Positions 13,836 through 21,566 of a stretch of DNA of 22,451 nt are shown here, one piece after another. Under the pieces are notes generated by a model. The model searched no databases and was not told the origin of the DNA. It saw nothing but the letters and a program-made list of their open reading frames with translations. Position numbers and translations under genes: made by a program. Positions within the stretch are counted from its first letter, which is position 1, and every line of letters starts with the position of its first letter. Origin of the DNA: Lentisphaeria bacterium (GTDB lineage Bacteria > Verrucomicrobiota > Lentisphaeria > Oligosphaerales > Oligosphaeraceae); contig JAEEXV010000003.1 in the NCBI GenBank assembly GCA_016287975.1, positions 1 to 22,451 of the forward strand. Direction: 5' to 3'.

Positions 13836-14945
13836 CTATGCCTTTTCCTTCTGCCCTGCTTTGTATGCCTGGTAGAACTCATTGAACAAATCTGGATCCC
13901 ACGGCATCGAAGGCAACGGCTCGCCGTTGATCTTCGCGATGGCCAGATCCTCAAAGTAAGACTTCACGTACATCCCCATGGCCCCAGTCAGCGTCCCCGC
14001 GATCGTGGCGGTGATGGTACCGCCCAGCAATGTCCCGATTCCTGGTATCGCCTTCAACAGCGAAGTCGCAAGCGTCTTTCCTGCGGTTTTGGCCAAAAAC
14101 GGCAGCATCCCCTTCTCCACCGCCGTCATTCCAACGCCATACAGCGCCGCCAATGAAGCAATCATCGTGGTCTGCTCCGCGACCAGCAAAGGCGCATCTG
14201 ATCCAGGAATCGGCACGAAGCCCGTTCCCGCCGCCACTGTAGCAGCCGCCGTAATGATCGCGTTCGCCTTGGTCGCCTTCGCGCGAACCGCCTGGATTTT
14301 GCGCTCCTTGTCCACTTGCTGAGCAGACTCGAACGCGTCCTTGTATGCGGCTGGCAGCATCTCATAAGAGAGTTCCATCAGTTCCTTGCAGCCAATTGAA
14401 CCGCCCTCATTGTCCGAGACGCAGACGATGTGTTTCTCTCGAACCCCCGCCTCCAACAGAACCTTCTTCAAGGCCTCCTCCTGATTCGGCCGCGTGATGT
14501 CCATCTTGGTGATTACGACGATCACATTGTTCTGGCTGAAGATCTTGAAGATCAAATCCTTGTCGCAGGGAGTGACCCGCGCGCCTGGCCCCTGGATCGC
14601 ATACCACACCAGGTGGATATGCTCGTCCACATCGGGATTCTCCTGGCGCTCCCGAACAAAGTCCTGCATCCTCTGCAAGAACGCCTCCTCGGTCTCCCCT
14701 GCCTCCAGCCCCTTGGAATCCCAAACCCGCACATCATCATTCTCATAGTAATCAAACCCCTGCGTCTTCGGCGAGCCGCTCCCAATCGCATCCGCCGAGA
14801 CCACATCCCCCAGAATCGCCTTCAGCAGCGACGTCTTCCCAGACCCCGTGTAGCCGCAGATCAGGATGTTCGGACGCTTTATGTCCAACTTCGCCCTCGC
14901 TTCCGCCACTGCCGCCAAAAAATCTTTTTCACTCTTCGCGTTCAT
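13836..14945 (-). CDS. YcjF/DUF697-type GTPase (first of the cluster)
   Basis: 369 residues. After a 24-residue helix comes a full G domain: P-loop GYTGSGKTS (31-39), SPKTQGF (58-64) as G2, DSKG (76-79) as G3, TKMD (146-149) as G4, and SDNEGG near 177-182 where G5 should be. Residues 205-235 are helical and charged; the C-terminal part (about 225-330) is Gly/Ala/Thr-rich and hydrophobic, with GTGFVPIPGSDAPLLVAEQ typical of the YcjF/DUF697 region and at least two potential membrane stretches. The tail is polar. AGGAG lies 11-15 bases before ATG 14945; in-frame upstream sequence to 15104 is probably not translated. It heads a minus-strand cluster and is only one base from the next GTPase. Its C-terminal half differs from that of the second GTPase, so the pair probably makes a hetero-assembly rather than redundant copies. 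That last point is inference. Confidence 0.9.
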   Translation of the reverse strand: MNAKSEKDFLAAVAEARAKLDIKRPNILICGYTGSGKTSLLKAILGDVVSADAIGSGSPKTQGFDYYENDDVRVWDSKGLEAGETEEAFLQRMQDFVRERQENPDVDEHIHLVWYAIQGPGARVTPCDKDLIFKIFSQNNVIVVITKMDITRPNQEEALKKVLLEAGVREKHIVCVSDNEGGSIGCKELMELSYEMLPAAYKDAFESAQQVDKERKIQAVRAKATKANAIITAAATVAAGTGFVPIPGSDAPLLVAEQTTMIASLAALYGVGMTAVEKGMLPFLAKTAGKTLATSLLKAIPGIGTLLGGTITATIAGTLTGAMGMYVKSYFEDLAIAKINGEPLPSMPWDPDLFNEFYQAYKAGQKEKA

Positions 14946-15021
14946 GATTTCATCTCCTATGGTTTGCGGACTGCCCTTTCCAATCGCCATCACAACCTTG
15001 CAAAGCCTCCCTCCCATATTA

Positions 15022-15061
15022 GTTATACACCTCGAATAGCCGTTTCTGTCACGGGCGTGAC
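15022..15061 (-). promoter_or_regulatory. Possible promoter and operator-like dyad of the GTPase cluster
   Basis: On the minus strand a TATAAC -10 candidate (15027-15022, in TGTATAACTAATATGG) lies 19 bases from GTGACA (15052-15047). The latter lies in a perfect dyad GTCACG-GG-CGTGAC (15048-15061), so a repressor bound there would block the -35. The leader to ATG 14945 would be about 70 bases. On the plus strand the same dyad is followed by seven T, so a terminator reading that way is an alternative explanation. Confidence 0.35.
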
Positions 15062-15125
15062 GCTTTTTTTCAATCGCTCTGTTCCCCATACGGGGCGGTT
15101 CCATCGCCTTTTCGTCAAATCGTCA

Positions 15126-15535
15126 TGCCAGATTGTCTGTTTCACAAGGGCTCATTGCCGTCCCGCCTGAGGAAAAGCGCGCTTGACGAAGCGGACGTAG
15201 CCACGGTGTCCCGCCGTGGCAGGCGGGAAGCCCACAGGGGTTGCGATTGGGCGGCGAAATCGTTCGTTGCGTCGCTCGTCGGGGCGACCACGGCGGGCGC
15301 CGTGGCAACCATTTTCGGGGCGTTCACCCAGGCAATGGCCTACCTTCATGGAGAACAGCGGGTTCCCAAAAACAGGACTCTCTTTGCGGATGCCGCCTCA
15401 AATCTGAAGGGGCTCGCATGGGCTTTGGCCTGCGCGCGGGTTCCCAGCGTCGGCATTCGGCGTCTGGCGGCAATTTCCGCCGTATGGATTACCTTAAAGC
15501 CAAACGCCCGCCAGCCCACGCATCGGAGCCCCGCC
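15126..15535. other. 410-base intergenic region with overlapping hairpins, no convincing gene
   Basis: The frame leading into the AAA-ATPase gene is open through this stretch but has no start site and is Ala/Arg-rich like random GC-rich sequence. Two adjacent hairpin signals are present: CCACGG (15201-15206) with CCGTGG (15214-15219), competing with TCCCGCC (15209-15215) with GGCGGGA (15222-15228); and CCACGGCG-GG-CGCCGTGG (15288-15305, perfect 8-bp stem). The minus strand is open from 15579 to 15346 but that frame enters the next gene. The hairpin signature suggests a dispersed repeat element. I see no promoter I would trust. Confidence 0.5.
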
Positions 15536-17107
15536 ATGACCCTGCAGCCCATTATGACCGATTCGGGAGACTTTCCCAAGATCCGTGAGAACAGGTGCGT
15601 CTATGTCGACAAGACCGCGTATTTTCACCGACTGGCCTCGGGAGCGGATTCCTGCTTCTTCCTGGCGCGTCCGCGCCGCTTCGGCAAGTCGTTGATGATC
15701 CGCACGCTGCAGGCGCTCTTCGAGGGGCGCCGTGAACTCTTCGAGGGGCTGGCCATCTCCAAGACCGACTGGCAGTGGAATCGGTGGCCTGTCATCTATT
15801 TCAACTTCGGCTTCGCGGCGTCCGCATCCGCCGACATCTTTGCACGCCAGTTCCCCCTGTGCGTCAAGAACGCGCTGGTGGCGGCGGGCTTCAAATACGA
15901 AGAAGACCAGCCGCCCACCATGAACTTCGGGGCCGCCATCGAGGCCCTGAACAACCAGAACCAAGGCAAGGGCGTCGTCATCCTGATCGACGAATACGAC
16001 GATCCCGTGGCGCAGTTGCTGGACAAGCCCGAGGAGGCGGAGCGGGTGCGCGGGACGCTCGCCGACTTCTACCGCCAGATGAAGGACCGCACTGGCGCCA
16101 TCCGCTTCCTGATGATCACTGGCGTCTCCAAGTTCACCAAGATGTCGGTCTTCTCCGCGCTCTCGAACCTGGTGGATCTCTCCTTCAAGGACGAATGCGC
16201 GACCATGCTCGGCTTCACCGAGCAGGAGTTGGACACTTATTTCACAGGGCACATGCGCGCACATGCGGAGCGGATGGGGTTGCAATACGACACCTACCGC
16301 GCGGAACTCAAGCGCTGGTTCAATGGCTACCGCTTCGGGCGGCACTCCGCCGAGACCGTCTACAATCCCGTGTCCATCGTGGGAAACCTCGCCGCACCAG
16401 AACCTGAATTCCGCTGCGGCTGGGCGGAGACTGGAAAGGCCTCCATGCTCATGGACCTGCTGGGCCGCGAGACCTTCGCCGCCACCGATCTCGAACGGCT
16501 GCAGGCAGTACGGGAGGCGGACTTCGACGTCTCCGACATCCGCAGGCTGCGTCTCGTCCCCATGCTCTACCAGACTGGATATCTGACCATCAACCACTAC
16601 AACCCGTTCACGCGCTCCTACGACCTATGCGTCCCTGACGAAGAGGTCCGCCAGGATCTGGCCACGGTCACCGCCGCCGCCATCGCGGGGACGGACACGT
16701 CGTGGGTCTCCTCGCTGGGGCTCAAACTGCTGCTATACGAATGGCCTTCCTTCTTCGACGGCCTCAAGGCCCTCTATGCGGGCCTCCCCTACGGCGCGAC
16801 CGAGGGAAACATCCAGGCGTACTCCTTCGAGCGCACCCTGGTCGTGCTGCTGAAGTCGCAGGGCATCCAGGTGATCTCCGAGGAACGCCAGGCAGACGGG
16901 CAGGCCGACGTCGTCGCCGTCCACCCCTGCGGCGTCTATATCTTCGAACTCAAGGTCGACCGTACGGCGGAGGAGGCCCTCGCGCAGATCCGTGAAAAAC
17001 ACTATGCCGCGCCCTATCGGGCCGATTCCCGCCCCGTCTGGCTCGTCGGCCTTTCCTTCGACCGCGGCACACGCCAACTCCTGGACGCCAAAGCCGAGAA
17101 GGCGTAG
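15536..17107 (+). CDS. AAA-ATPase-like protein with C-terminal PD-(D/E)XK nuclease-like domain
   Basis: 523 residues, usual size for the family. Domains: AAA-ATPase_like at about 5-225, then a helical middle, and PDDEXK_9-like at about 425-510. The degenerate P-loop is ARPRRFGKSLMI (44-55), the Walker B is GVVILIDEYDDP (146-157), and ITGVSKFTKMSVFSALSNL (195-211) is a family signature. The nuclease core shows Glu449-450, DVV at 458-460 and FELKVD (470-475), which is the expected E-x-D-x-ExK arrangement. ATG 15536 has GGAG 7 bases upstream. Such genes are very numerous in gut Bacteroidota and PVC genomes, often as paralogues, and their function is unknown; a mobile or defence role has been suggested but not shown. 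It lies between a lower-GC cluster and the kinase gene, with no partner gene on its strand. Confidence 0.93.
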   Translation: MTLQPIMTDSGDFPKIRENRCVYVDKTAYFHRLASGADSCFFLARPRRFGKSLMIRTLQALFEGRRELFEGLAISKTDWQWNRWPVIYFNFGFAASASADIFARQFPLCVKNALVAAGFKYEEDQPPTMNFGAAIEALNNQNQGKGVVILIDEYDDPVAQLLDKPEEAERVRGTLADFYRQMKDRTGAIRFLMITGVSKFTKMSVFSALSNLVDLSFKDECATMLGFTEQELDTYFTGHMRAHAERMGLQYDTYRAELKRWFNGYRFGRHSAETVYNPVSIVGNLAAPEPEFRCGWAETGKASMLMDLLGRETFAATDLERLQAVREADFDVSDIRRLRLVPMLYQTGYLTINHYNPFTRSYDLCVPDEEVRQDLATVTAAAIAGTDTSWVSSLGLKLLLYEWPSFFDGLKALYAGLPYGATEGNIQAYSFERTLVVLLKSQGIQVISEERQADGQADVVAVHPCGVYIFELKVDRTAEEALAQIREKHYAAPYRADSRPVWLVGLSFDRGTRQLLDAKAEKA

Positions 17108-17116
17108 CGGCACGGA

Positions 17117-19927
17117 CTACTGGCCATCCCGTGCCGATGGCGGCGCGTCGAGTTCGACCAGCGCGGCGTCGACGAGGGAGCAGAGGCGCAGCGATCCCTT
17201 GGAGGCCCCCAGGACGAGAAGCGCATCGGCGTCAATAAAGTTATATTCTGGCAGCGAATCGACGTCGTCGGCCTTAAGCGACATCAGCGATCCGTCGGGC
17301 TGCTCGAAATGTTCATAATGGACAATCGGCCCCAAGGCGCAGGCCATGTCGTCAGGCAGGCGCCGGGCGAGATCCCGCAGGGCCTCCGGCGAGGAGTGCA
17401 CTGGCTGGCGCAGGCCGAGGAAACGCAGAAACGGCCGCACCGCATAACTCGCCATCCGAAGGCGGACCAGCGCAAAGCGTCGTCCGCCCTGCTCGAAGCG
17501 GGCGATGGAGGCGCGCTCCAGAAAGCGCTTTCCGCGTTGGTCGAAATCCTCCTTCGAGGGCCAGCGCAGGACCAAGGTCGGCGATTCCCGATTCGCGGGA
17601 ATGGGCACGGCCCCCTTCGGACTGGCGGCGAGGCTATCCCGCTTTTCATCGAGCGTGACACCGGGCACCTCCACTGGCGCGCCGTCGGAAAGCCGGCGCC
17701 ATTGCCCGTCACGGGCGCGGATACCGAGGGGACAGGGAAAACCGGGCGGCAGGGCGAGTGCATCCCACAGGCGGGAAAGCAAGGCTTTCCCAGGTGTCTC
17801 CGGCAATGCCGCGCCCAGGTTCTCCGCGAGCGTCTGCGCATCATTCCATTTGCAGACGGCATGGACGACACCGAAGCCCGCATAGATCGCGCCGTCCACC
17901 TCGGCATGGCGGATCTCCGGGCCGTGCCACCACGATTTGATGAAATAGTCCGGCGCCATCGGCGCCAGCACGATGCGGAGGCCGCCACCGCCCTGCCGAT
18001 GGCACTGGTCGGGCAGGTATCCGAACCGCACCTCGATGCCGGTCTTGTGCTCATGGTAGGAGGCGCCGCGCATGGCCACCACGTCAGGGGCCCACAGCGG
18101 CCTTTCCGCGTAGGGCGTGACTAACTCACAGACATTGTCATCAAAGTTACTCATCCCCAAAGGATTGGAGATGCCTTCTCCGGGAGTGCGATTGACGGTG
18201 CCGCGAGGGATGTCGCGGGACGGAGGGAGCTGGTTCGCCCACCCGCCCAAGGCGGCGAACTCCCATTCGGCCTCGGTCGGGATGCGGAAGCCGTATCCGG
18301 GCGGCAAAGTCTGGATGTGGGTGACGGTATCCTGGAAGCAGCGGCAAAAGTGGAGGGCGTCATTCCACGTTAGATATTCAATGGCCTGGGAGGGGGCGAC
18401 GGTCTTAAGCGGCTTCATGCTGCACTGGGCATAAAGCGCGCCGTTCACCTCCGTGGAGAGGATCCAGTAGGGGTAGTCGATACGCTTCACCGTCCCTGTC
18501 ACCGGGGAGCGGAACTCGCCCGGAGGCACGAACTCCAGCCGGACCGGCAGCGGGGCCTCCGGAATGAAGACCCGCCCCGCCTTCGGGCCGCGCGGCTGAA
18601 GGCGCTCGGCCTCGGCCTGCAGCCGTCGCTCCAGCTCCGCCTGTTCCTCCGGCGAAACCAGCGCCTTCACCAGCGGCGCGGCCAGATAACTCCACCCGCA
18701 GCCGTTCGCCTTGAGATCCGCCGCCGTCCCGGTCGGCATCCGCCGCCTCACCTCTTCCCGCGCCTCCTCCCGAAAACGCGACAGCGCCGTCTCCGCCTCG
18801 GCAATCCTCCCCGCCTCCAGCATAGCCCGCGCCGTCGCCAGTTCCGCCTGCGGCTTCTCCCCCACCCCGAAGAACTCCCGCTGCATCTCCGTATCGCGCC
18901 AAAACCCCTCCAGTTCCGACATCAATGCCTGAACCGCCTCCCGACGCCGCGCGCTCTCCGCCATCGTCAGCGCCTGGGTCCTCTTTCTCTCCTTCTCCGC
19001 CGCCGCGCGCCGAAAAAGGACGGCGGCCGCCGTCCCGGCCAGGGCTATCAGGACGGTCATCGCGCCCGCCAGCCACAGCAGAACGCGCCGGCGAAAGGCC
19101 GGCCGCAGGACAAAGGAGCCCCAGAGGCGCCGCAGCGGCCCGCGGGGTTCGACGGTGCGCTGCAGCACCTTGCGGCACTCCGCGCAGCTCTGGCAGCGGC
19201 GTTCAGGCTTGAGGTCGCACCACTTCGCCAAGGCCAGCCACACGGGGTCGAGATCCTCCAACGGCACCGTCGTCGGCAGCGCGGGATAGGCCTCGGGGGG
19301 ATTGCCCGTGACCACGTGATACAGCAGCTTCCCCAAGGCATAGATGTCCGCCGCGGGCGTGAGTTTCACGCCACGGTAAAGGAACTCGGGCGGGATGTAG
19401 CCAGGCGTCCCCGCCACCGACATCGTCTCCGCCAGGTTCCGCGCCAGCCCTGGATCCGCGAGGCGCGGATGGCCGCCCACATAGATGATGTTCTCTGGCT
19501 TGATGTCCCGATGCAGCATCCCCGCCGCGTGCATCGCCTCCAGGCCGTCCAGCAGTTCATGGAGCAGCCGCAGCGCCTCCGCGACGGGCAGCCGACCGCG
19601 GCGCTTCAGCCGCAGGCCCAGCGTGTCTGGCGTGTATGCCTTCCCCGTCGGATTCGCATTGTCGGCCGCCTCCATGACATAGACGAGCACCCCGTCCTCG
19701 ACCCCGGCGTGGAAGACCTGCAGCAGCCCTGGATGCGGCCCCGCGATGGCCATGTAGTTGCGCAGGCCGCGCAGTTCGTATTCGCTGGCGGCGGCCGTGT
19801 TCAGGCACTTGACGGCGACGCGCCGGCCGAGCGCGTCCGTGGCGAGCCAGACGCAACCGTAGGCTCCGCGCCCGCACTCGGCGACCAGGGTGCACCCCGC
19901 GACGGTCTGGCCAGGGGCGGGCGTCAT
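17117..19927 (-). CDS. Transmembrane Ser/Thr protein kinase with SUMF1-like and C-type-lectin-like extracytoplasmic domains
   Basis: 936 residues. Kinase domain about 8-255: Gly-loop GRGAYG (19-24), VAVK with Lys40, HRDIKPEN (139-146), DPG (158-160) in place of DFG, and PPE (179-181) for APE; the catalytic Asp and metal Asp are kept, so it is probably active. A Cys-containing segment (CDLK---CQSCAEC, 237-251) follows. One membrane helix (about 283-305) and a charged helix (308-345) lead to an outside region. Residues about 460-655 are SUMF1/FGE-like (FVPPGEFRSP, YLTWNDALHFC, YGFRIPTEAEWEFAALGG, the NPLGM-N--DNVCE and MRGASY blocks, LRIVLAP) with no catalytic cysteine pair, so a binding module. 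Residues about 668-755 (VCKWNDAQTLAENLGAALPE, PLGIRARDGQWRRLSDGAPV) resemble a C-type lectin fold. It begins 3 bases after the sigma factor stop and is likely in one operon. Confidence 0.9.
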   Translation of the reverse strand: MTPAPGQTVAGCTLVAECGRGAYGCVWLATDALGRRVAVKCLNTAAASEYELRGLRNYMAIAGPHPGLLQVFHAGVEDGVLVYVMEAADNANPTGKAYTPDTLGLRLKRRGRLPVAEALRLLHELLDGLEAMHAAGMLHRDIKPENIIYVGGHPRLADPGLARNLAETMSVAGTPGYIPPEFLYRGVKLTPAADIYALGKLLYHVVTGNPPEAYPALPTTVPLEDLDPVWLALAKWCDLKPERRCQSCAECRKVLQRTVEPRGPLRRLWGSFVLRPAFRRRVLLWLAGAMTVLIALAGTAAAVLFRRAAAEKERKRTQALTMAESARRREAVQALMSELEGFWRDTEMQREFFGVGEKPQAELATARAMLEAGRIAEAETALSRFREEAREEVRRRMPTGTAADLKANGCGWSYLAAPLVKALVSPEEQAELERRLQAEAERLQPRGPKAGRVFIPEAPLPVRLEFVPPGEFRSPVTGTVKRIDYPYWILSTEVNGALYAQCSMKPLKTVAPSQAIEYLTWNDALHFCRCFQDTVTHIQTLPPGYGFRIPTEAEWEFAALGGWANQLPPSRDIPRGTVNRTPGEGISNPLGMSNFDDNVCELVTPYAERPLWAPDVVAMRGASYHEHKTGIEVRFGYLPDQCHRQGGGGLRIVLAPMAPDYFIKSWWHGPEIRHAEVDGAIYAGFGVVHAVCKWNDAQTLAENLGAALPETPGKALLSRLWDALALPPGFPCPLGIRARDGQWRRLSDGAPVEVPGVTLDEKRDSLAASPKGAVPIPANRESPTLVLRWPSKEDFDQRGKRFLERASIARFEQGGRRFALVRLRMASYAVRPFLRFLGLRQPVHSSPEALRDLARRLPDDMACALGPIVHYEHFEQPDGSLMSLKADDVDSLPEYNFIDADALLVLGASKGSLRLCSLVDAALVELDAPPSARDGQ

Positions 19928-19930
19928 GGG

Positions 19931-20506
19931 CTACCCCAGTTCCTCGGAGAGGCGCTGGACCACCTCCGCCAGCCGCGCGGTCACTCTGCTCTTCGCCAGA
20001 TAGACGACGTTCACGGAGACCTTCAGCACCTTGGCGACCTCCTGCGGCGGACGCTGGCGCAGCGCATACATCTCGAAGGCGAGATAGGTGACGTCGCCGA
20101 CCTCCTGGCGCACCTCCTCCCTGGCCTTCTCCAGGATGAACGCCTGCCACTCCCGATCGAAGGTCTCCTCGTCCGCCGCCTCGTCGACGGGCTCCTCGTC
20201 CTCCAGCGGCTGCAGATTCTGCCGCCGACGGCGCTCGCGCAGCAGATTCCGCGCGCAGTTGCCGACGATGGTGCGGAAGTATGTGCGGAACTTCCCGCGC
20301 TCGGGGAGATACTGCGCCACCGCCTTGGAGGTGAAGAGCTTCACATAGACATTCTGCCGCAGCTCCTCCAGTTCCTGCTGGGCCAGGGAGAAGGCGCGCC
20401 CGTACATGTCGATCAGCGGCGCGTAGAAGTCGACGAACTCCCGCCAGGCCGCCTCGTCGTTCCGCGCCACCTTCTCCAGCAATTCTCGTCGTGTCGTGTA
20501 AGCCAT
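19931..20506 (-). CDS. ECF-type RNA polymerase sigma factor (kinase-associated)
   Basis: 191 residues. Sigma-2 region about 10-95 (AWREFVDFYAPLIDMYG, then LEELRQNVYVKLF, FRTYFRTIVGNCARNLLRERRRR as the -10 recognition helix); an acidic linker (96-118); sigma-4 region about 125-190 with a helix-turn-helix at RPPQEVAKVLKVSVNVVYLAKSRV (152-175). No sigma-3 or C-terminal extension. The gene is directly before a Ser/Thr kinase in the same orientation, an arrangement known for ECF families whose sigma is activated by phosphorylation (as shown for EcfP-PknT in Vibrio). No anti-sigma gene is seen. Start at ATG 20506 has AGGGG only about 3 bases upstream, so the site is poor. The in-frame region upstream does not look coding. 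Confidence 0.9.
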   Translation of the reverse strand: MAYTTRRELLEKVARNDEAAWREFVDFYAPLIDMYGRAFSLAQQELEELRQNVYVKLFTSKAVAQYLPERGKFRTYFRTIVGNCARNLLRERRRRQNLQPLEDEEPVDEAADEETFDREWQAFILEKAREEVRQEVGDVTYLAFEMYALRQRPPQEVAKVLKVSVNVVYLAKSRVTARLAEVVQRLSEELG

Positions 20507-20513
20507 GTCCCCT

Positions 20514-20541
20514 AATTTACACGCTTCGAGCCGCATTGCAA
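20514..20541 (-). promoter_or_regulatory. Promoter of the sigma factor/kinase operon
   Basis: Minus strand TTGCAA (20541-20536), 16-base spacer, TAAATT (20519-20514) then AGGGGAC. The -35 and spacer equal those of the tRNA promoter. The predicted start of transcription falls about 7 bases after the -10 box, at or next to ATG 20506, which suggests a leaderless or nearly leaderless message. Confidence 0.5.
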
Positions 20542-20586
20542 GCAAATGCCTTCTGTCGTCGCGCAATCGTTTCCCGCGTCCCCCCG

Positions 20587-20615
20587 TTGACAGAATCCGA
20601 TTGAGGCAATATAGT
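20587..20615 (+). promoter_or_regulatory. Promoter of the thiSFG operon
   Basis: Consensus TTGACA (20587-20592), 17-base spacer, TATAGT (20610-20615), continuing as TATAGTAAGGC. It is the best promoter in the window. The start of transcription is expected near 20622, leaving a leader of about 112 bases. Confidence 0.8.
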
Positions 20616-20621
20616 AAGGCA

Positions 20622-20733
20622 GTTTCCCGAAACAAGTGAATTGACCAACGGCAGGGCTGTTGCGAAGGGGCACACCACCAAGGGTGTGGATTTCTCGCGG
20701 CGGTTCTGTTTTTTTTTGCCAGGAACACGCCCC
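20622..20733 (+). promoter_or_regulatory. Structured 5' leader of thiS, not a TPP riboswitch
   Basis: Three stems can be drawn: CAACGGC-AGG-GCTGTTG (20646-20662, one G-T pair), CACACC-ACCAAG-GGTGTG (20671-20688), and GTTCTG (20703-20708) with CAGGAAC (20720-20726) around a loop that includes nine T (20709-20717). The last hides the AGGA ribosome binding site (20721-20724), 9 bases before ATG 20734. The conserved TPP riboswitch features (CTGAGA and ACCTGATCTGG-like blocks) are absent. The AU-rich loop suggests an unusual regulator or an incomplete terminator. Confidence 0.5.
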
Positions 20734-20928
20734 ATGCTGACCATCAATGGCGAATCCATGGACGCGGCGGGAAAGCCGCTTGCCGACTTTCTGCGCGAAG
20801 CAGGCTACGACCCCGCCCGCGTCGCCGTCGAGCGCAATCTCGAAATCGTGCCCACCGAACAGTTCCCGACGACCATCCTGCAGGATGGCGACTCCATCGA
20901 GATCGTCCACTTCGTGCAGGGAGGCTGA
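20734..20928 (+). CDS. thiS: Sulfur carrier protein ThiS
   Basis: 64 residues with the ubiquitin-like beta-grasp pattern: MLTINGESM, then [52 protein letters not shown]. It ends in the obligatory Gly-Gly (63-64) that ThiF adenylates and converts to a thiocarboxylate used by ThiG. The start is ATG 20734 with AGGA 9 bases upstream; an open frame extends back but is not coding. ThiF follows after 3 bases, so the carrier and its activating enzyme are made together. Confidence 0.96.
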   Translation: MLTINGESMDAAGKPLADFLREAGYDPARVAVERNLEIVPTEQFPTTILQDGDSIEIVHFVQGG

Positions 20929-20931
20929 CCC

Positions 20932-21552
20932 ATGATCGACCGCGCCGAACTCGACCGCGCCTTCGACGCCCGCTTCCCCCCCGAGGTCAAGGCGAAACTG
21001 CACGCCGCGCGCGTCGCCGTCGCGGGCCTCGGCGGCCTCGGCTCCAACATCGCCTTGATGCTCGCCCGCAGCGGCGTCGGGCACCTGAAACTGGTGGACT
21101 TCGACACCGTCGACACCACCAACCTCAACCGCCAAGCCTACGGCATCCGACACCTGGGACAGCCCAAGACCGACGCCATCCGCGACCTCCTCGACGACAT
21201 CAATCCATACCTCGACATCGAGACCGTGCGCGTCACCGTCACCGCCGACAACGCCGCCAGCCTCTTCGGCGACTGGCCCATCGTCTGCGAGGCCTTCGAC
21301 CGCCCCGAAAACAAGGCGATGCTCGTGCGGACGCTCCTCGCCCAATGCCCAAACGTCACCGTCGTCTCAGGCACTGGACTCGCTGGATACGGCGACGCCA
21401 ACGCCATCCGAACCACCCACCCCATGCGCAGGCTCTACGTCTGCGGCGACCAGGAGACCGCCGCCCAGGGCGCCACAGGCCTCATGGCCCCCCGCGTCGC
21501 CGTCTGCGCAGGCCACCAGGCCAACCAGGTGCTTCAACTCATCCTGAACTAA
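20932..21552 (+). CDS. thiF: ThiS adenylyltransferase ThiF (short, family-2 type)
   Basis: 206 residues, shorter than E. coli ThiF. The Rossmann nucleotide site is AGLGGLGSN (31-39), with [15 protein letters not shown] (54-68) supplying the Asp and Asn-Arg pair for ATP, then GQPKTDAI. A candidate sulfur-handling cysteine lies among VYVCGDQ and VAVCAGH; the paired CxxC zinc ligands of classical ThiF are missing, as in the short family-2 enzymes. It activates ThiS C-terminal Gly as an acyl-adenylate. Translation starts 3 bases after thiS at ATG 20932 (GGGAGG just before). Three genes thiS, thiF and thiG are ordered as in many PVC and clostridial genomes. Confidence 0.93.
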   Translation: MIDRAELDRAFDARFPPEVKAKLHAARVAVAGLGGLGSNIALMLARSGVGHLKLVDFDTVDTTNLNRQAYGIRHLGQPKTDAIRDLLDDINPYLDIETVRVTVTADNAASLFGDWPIVCEAFDRPENKAMLVRTLLAQCPNVTVVSGTGLAGYGDANAIRTTHPMRRLYVCGDQETAAQGATGLMAPRVAVCAGHQANQVLQLILN

Positions 21553-21566
21553 GGAGAACCATCCCC

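Noticed and set aside
17309..18124. Plus-strand 271-residue frame opposite the kinase
   Set aside because: Antisense shadow of the kinase C-terminal region.
20622..20733. TPP riboswitch ahead of thiS
   Set aside because: The conserved CTGAGA and the downstream ACCTGA-type blocks are not present.
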